Below are positions 58,537 through 64,000 of a stretch of DNA of 64,000 bases, in pieces. The translations under genes were made by a program, and so were the position numbers. The stretch comes from Candidatus Vesicomyidisocius sp. Pext_18_S21 (lineage in GTDB: Bacteria; Pseudomonadota; Gammaproteobacteria; PS1; Pseudothioglobaceae), in the NCBI GenBank assembly GCA_021730165.1, contig CP072535.1:885798-949797 (forward strand), written 5' to 3'. The first letter of the stretch is position 1; every line of letters starts with the position of its first letter. The notes beneath the pieces are model-generated. The model worked only from the letters and a program-made list of their open reading frames with translations. It was not told where the DNA came from and made no database searches.

Positions 58537-58959
58537 ATGATTGTAATATGCCTAAACTGTAATAGACTTAACAATATTCCAAAAAACAAATTAAAGAACA
58601 AGCCTAATTGTGGTAAATGTAAAAATCCAATATATAGCGGTCAGCCTATTAATGTAAATGGTATACAACTTACTCGTGCAATAGAAAAAACTGATGAATT
58701 ATTGGTAGTTGATTTTTGGGCAACCTGGTGTGGTCCTTGCAAAATATTTGCTCCTACTTTTAAACAAGTGACAAAACAACTTGAACCTAAAGCTAGATTT
58801 ATCAAAATTGAAACTGAAAAAGAACAAATAATTTCTACTAACCACAATATTCGCTCTATTCCAACATTAGTCATGTTTAAAGATGGTAAAGAAATAGAGC
58901 GAATTTCTGGTTCGCTAAGCGCCCCAGATTTTATTAATTGGGTTAATCAATATACATAA
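58537..58959 (+). CDS. trxC: Thioredoxin 2 (zinc-ribbon thioredoxin)
   Basis: Disulfide reductase with an N-terminal zinc ribbon, Cys5/Cys8 (CLNC) and Cys24/Cys27 (CGKC), followed by a thioredoxin domain with active site WATWCGPCK (Cys64, Cys67), cis-proline loop RSIPTLVMFKDG, and total length 140 (E. coli 139). Such proteins respond to oxidative stress in E. coli. A GGAG Shine-Dalgarno precedes the ATG. Ends 51 bp before the 5S rRNA 3' end. Confidence 0.94.
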   Translation: MIVICLNCNRLNNIPKNKLKNKPNCGKCKNPIYSGQPINVNGIQLTRAIEKTDELLVVDFWATWCGPCKIFAPTFKQVTKQLEPKARFIKIETEKEQIISTNHNIRSIPTLVMFKDGKEIERISGSLSAPDFINWVNQYT

Positions 58960-59010
58960 AAGAAAGGGCCCTAAAACATAAACCTATCTAAGGACTTTAT
59001 AAATTTAAAA

Positions 59011-59127
59011 GCCTAGCGATGTCCTACTCTCACATGGGGAGTCCCCACACTACCATCGGCGCTAAGTGGTTTCACTTCTGAGTTCGGTATGGGATCAGGT
59101 GGGTCACACTCGCTATTGTCACTAAGC
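59011..59127 (-). rRNA. rrf: 5S ribosomal RNA
   Basis: About 117 nt, minus strand. Complement of the CACACTACCATCGGCGCTA and CACTTCTGAGTTCGG segments matches bacterial 5S. The ends pair as the terminal helix (GCTTAGTGA with TCGCTAGGC). Last gene of the rRNA operon. Confidence 0.97.
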
Positions 59128-59138
59128 AAACTGGTTGT

Positions 59139-59163
59139 ATGATTGTGTATAAATCACAATCAT
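59139..59163. repeat. Perfect 9 bp hairpin in the 23S-5S spacer
   Basis: Arms ATGATTGTG and CACAATCAT with a 7-nt loop, 11 bp upstream of the 5S 5' end. Probably an RNA processing signal for 5S. Confidence 0.55.
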
Positions 59164-59189
59164 AATTAATTAAAAAGTTTTTATACCAT

Positions 59190-59216
59190 AACTATTATAG
59201 TAACAACTATTATAGT
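59190..59216. repeat. Direct repeat of a palindromic unit in the 23S-5S spacer
   Basis: AACTATTATAGT occurs twice, separated by AAC. Each copy is itself nearly a palindrome (ACTAT-T-ATAGT). It lies midway between 23S and 5S. Function unknown; slippage duplication is likely. Confidence 0.5.
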
Positions 59217-59325
59217 TAGAAGTTATAACAATCAAATACATTTATAAAGTTTATACTCTTATCAGCGTATTACATGACACATCAACACAAAAATTACAAA
59301 TTCATTTAAATAATTTGGGTGTTAT

Positions 59326-62222
<2,897 letters not shown>

Positions 62223-62391
62223 TATAACCCCAAATTATCTATTATAGCTTTATCTATTTACTGTATAAATTTTTTTGCTTAATCAACTATTTAGCAAAGC
62301 TAAGTCTCTTAACTACTCAAAGAAATACTTTGCAAATAAATAAAATCCAAAACCTTATAATATTGGTGTTTATAGTTAGTATTTCACCTTG

Positions 62392-62427
62392 AATTCACCA
62401 ATTATGATAAATCATAATTGGTGAATT
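62392..62427. repeat. Perfect 16 bp hairpin in rRNA spacer
   Basis: Arms AATTCACCAATTATGA and TCATAATTGGTGAATT with a 4-nt TAAA loop. Strongest stem in the spacer; likely an RNase III substrate. Confidence 0.65.
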
Positions 62428-62437
62428 ATTTTTATTT

Positions 62438-62463
62438 CATTGAGATAAATTAATTTCTCAATG
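62438..62463. repeat. Perfect 8 bp hairpin in rRNA spacer
   Basis: Arms CATTGAGA and TCTCAATG with a 10-nt AT-only loop. Confidence 0.55.
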
Positions 62464-62511
62464 AGAATTCATATTTTTTTTGAAATTGTTGTGTCAATGC
62501 AATACACCAAT

Positions 62512-62536
62512 GAAGATTATTATCATAATAATCTTC
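62512..62536. repeat. Perfect 25-nt odd palindrome in rRNA spacer
   Basis: Arms GAAGATTATTAT and ATAATAATCTTC around a single C; would fold as a hairpin of about 10 bp with a 5-nt loop. Confidence 0.6.
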
Positions 62537-62616
62537 GCGTTGTTATATTGTATATTTACAAACTTTACTTCATGTATTAAATTGTTAAAGAGCTCTACAC
62601 TCGAAGGCGCAGTATA

Positions 62617-62662
62617 AAAACTTAAACAAAACAACAATTAAAAATTTTTTTGTTTAAGTTTT
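62617..62662. repeat. Perfect 15 bp inverted repeat beside tRNA-Ala
   Basis: Arms AAAACTTAAACAAAA and TTTTGTTTAAGTTTT with a 16-nt loop, ending 24 bp from the tRNA-Ala 3' end. Could separate tRNA processing from 23S processing. Confidence 0.6.
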
Positions 62663-62685
62663 CTTTGCACAAATAAAAAAATACT

Positions 62686-62761
62686 TGGTGGAGCCAGGGA
62701 GGATCGAACTCCCGACCTCTTGCGTGCAAGGCAAGCGCTCTCCCAGCTGAGCTATGGCCCC
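62686..62761 (-). tRNA. tRNA-Ala (UGC anticodon)
   Basis: 76 nt with encoded CCA. Acceptor GGGGCCA pairs with TGGCTCC; anticodon loop contains TGC; T arm GGAGTTCGATCCTCC. In the 16S-23S spacer, as usual. Confidence 0.98.
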
Positions 62762-62852
62762 TTCTTCAGTATAAACTATAGGTTATACAAAAAGGGACTT
62801 AATTAAACTTACGTAATAAACGATGGGCCTGAAGTAATTATAACGCAAAATT

Positions 62853-62929
<77 letters not shown>

Positions 62930-63055
62930 AAAATTATTTGTCTATTTTTATTATTTTATGCAATTATTATAAAAATTATCACACAAATAGTGTGACGTAA
63001 TTCTTATTATCTTTATCATTATTAAACAACTTGTTGTGGACACTCATACTTTTCT

Positions 63056-64000
<945 letters not shown>

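Larger units (their letters stand above)
62223..62685. other. tRNA-Ala to 23S spacer rich in perfect hairpins
   Basis: 463 bp transcribed spacer of the rRNA operon. Besides the 23S processing stem it contains four perfect inverted repeats at 62392-62427, 62438-62463, 62512-62536 and 62617-62662. No further tRNA or reading frame is seen. Confidence 0.7.

Overview
This window looks like the genome of a reduced, AT-rich gammaproteobacterium. Nearly all genes are single-copy housekeeping genes, the gaps are long and very AT-rich, one gene (trmB) is visibly broken, and there are no transposases, prophages, CRISPR arrays or toxin/restriction genes. Gene content and protein style (single-copy metabolic genes, PPK2, a beta-carbonic anhydrase beside an SLC13-type permease, rhodanese plus thioredoxin) suggest a thioautotrophic clam or mussel endosymbiont of the SUP05/Ruthia-Vesicomyosocius type. 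That placement is inference: no database search was possible, and the partial 16S gene would settle it.

Layout. 0-6 kb (mostly minus): asd, then a compact mixed operon folB-folK-dsbA-thiD-hisC-ybgI. 5.8-7.7 kb: plsY, a class I PPK2 and a very lysine-rich small protein. 7.7-9.5 kb: an ABC-2 exporter. 9.5-17.7 kb (plus): aceF-lpdA, a Pcm-like methyltransferase, an MMPL/RND exporter, nadB-def. 18.3-22.6 kb: purH, dbpA, 5-formyl-THF cyclo-ligase. 22.9-32.7 kb (minus): a UbiI/UbiF-like hydroxylase, pmbA, a COG2836 membrane protein, corC, rnfH, hisA, a 1.6 kb gene-free stretch, tsaD, lptB, birA. 33.2-36.8 kb (plus): truA, the SLC13 permease and beta-carbonic anhydrase. 36.8-42.3 kb: rimM, rpsP, purB, acnB, rpmG, rpmB. 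42.3-45.6 kb: tRNA-Ser, pyrE, xth and a trmB pseudogene. 45.6-52.6 kb (plus): fxsA, folC, cvpA-like, purF, metZ, fabA-fabB. 53-57.5 kb (minus): yajC-secD-secF and serS. 57.5-59 kb (plus): rhodanese, an unknown gene, trxC. 59-64 kb (minus): an rRNA operon in the order 16S (3' part only), tRNA-Ile, tRNA-Ala, 23S, 5S.

Together the genes cover de novo purines (purB, purF, purH), pyrimidines (pyrE), folate (folB, folK, folC, ygfA-type), NAD (nadB), histidine (hisA, hisC), the aspartate family and methionine (asd, metZ), unsaturated fatty acids (fabA, fabB), pyruvate and TCA chemistry (aceF, lpdA, acnB), protein export (yajC-secDF) and translation. This fits an autotrophic symbiont that supplies nutrients to its host.

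No defence, mobile or secretion island was found, and I see no convincing undescribed multi-gene system. The items most worth checking are: the PPK2 plus 35% lysine protein pair; the SLC13 permease plus carbonic anhydrase pair; two genes (the carbonic anhydrase and rimM) whose conserved N-termini have no AUG/GUG/UUG start; DsbA with a CLHC active site; an enlarged CvpA; the broken trmB; coding-like remnants in gaps; and strong perfect hairpins in the rRNA spacers.
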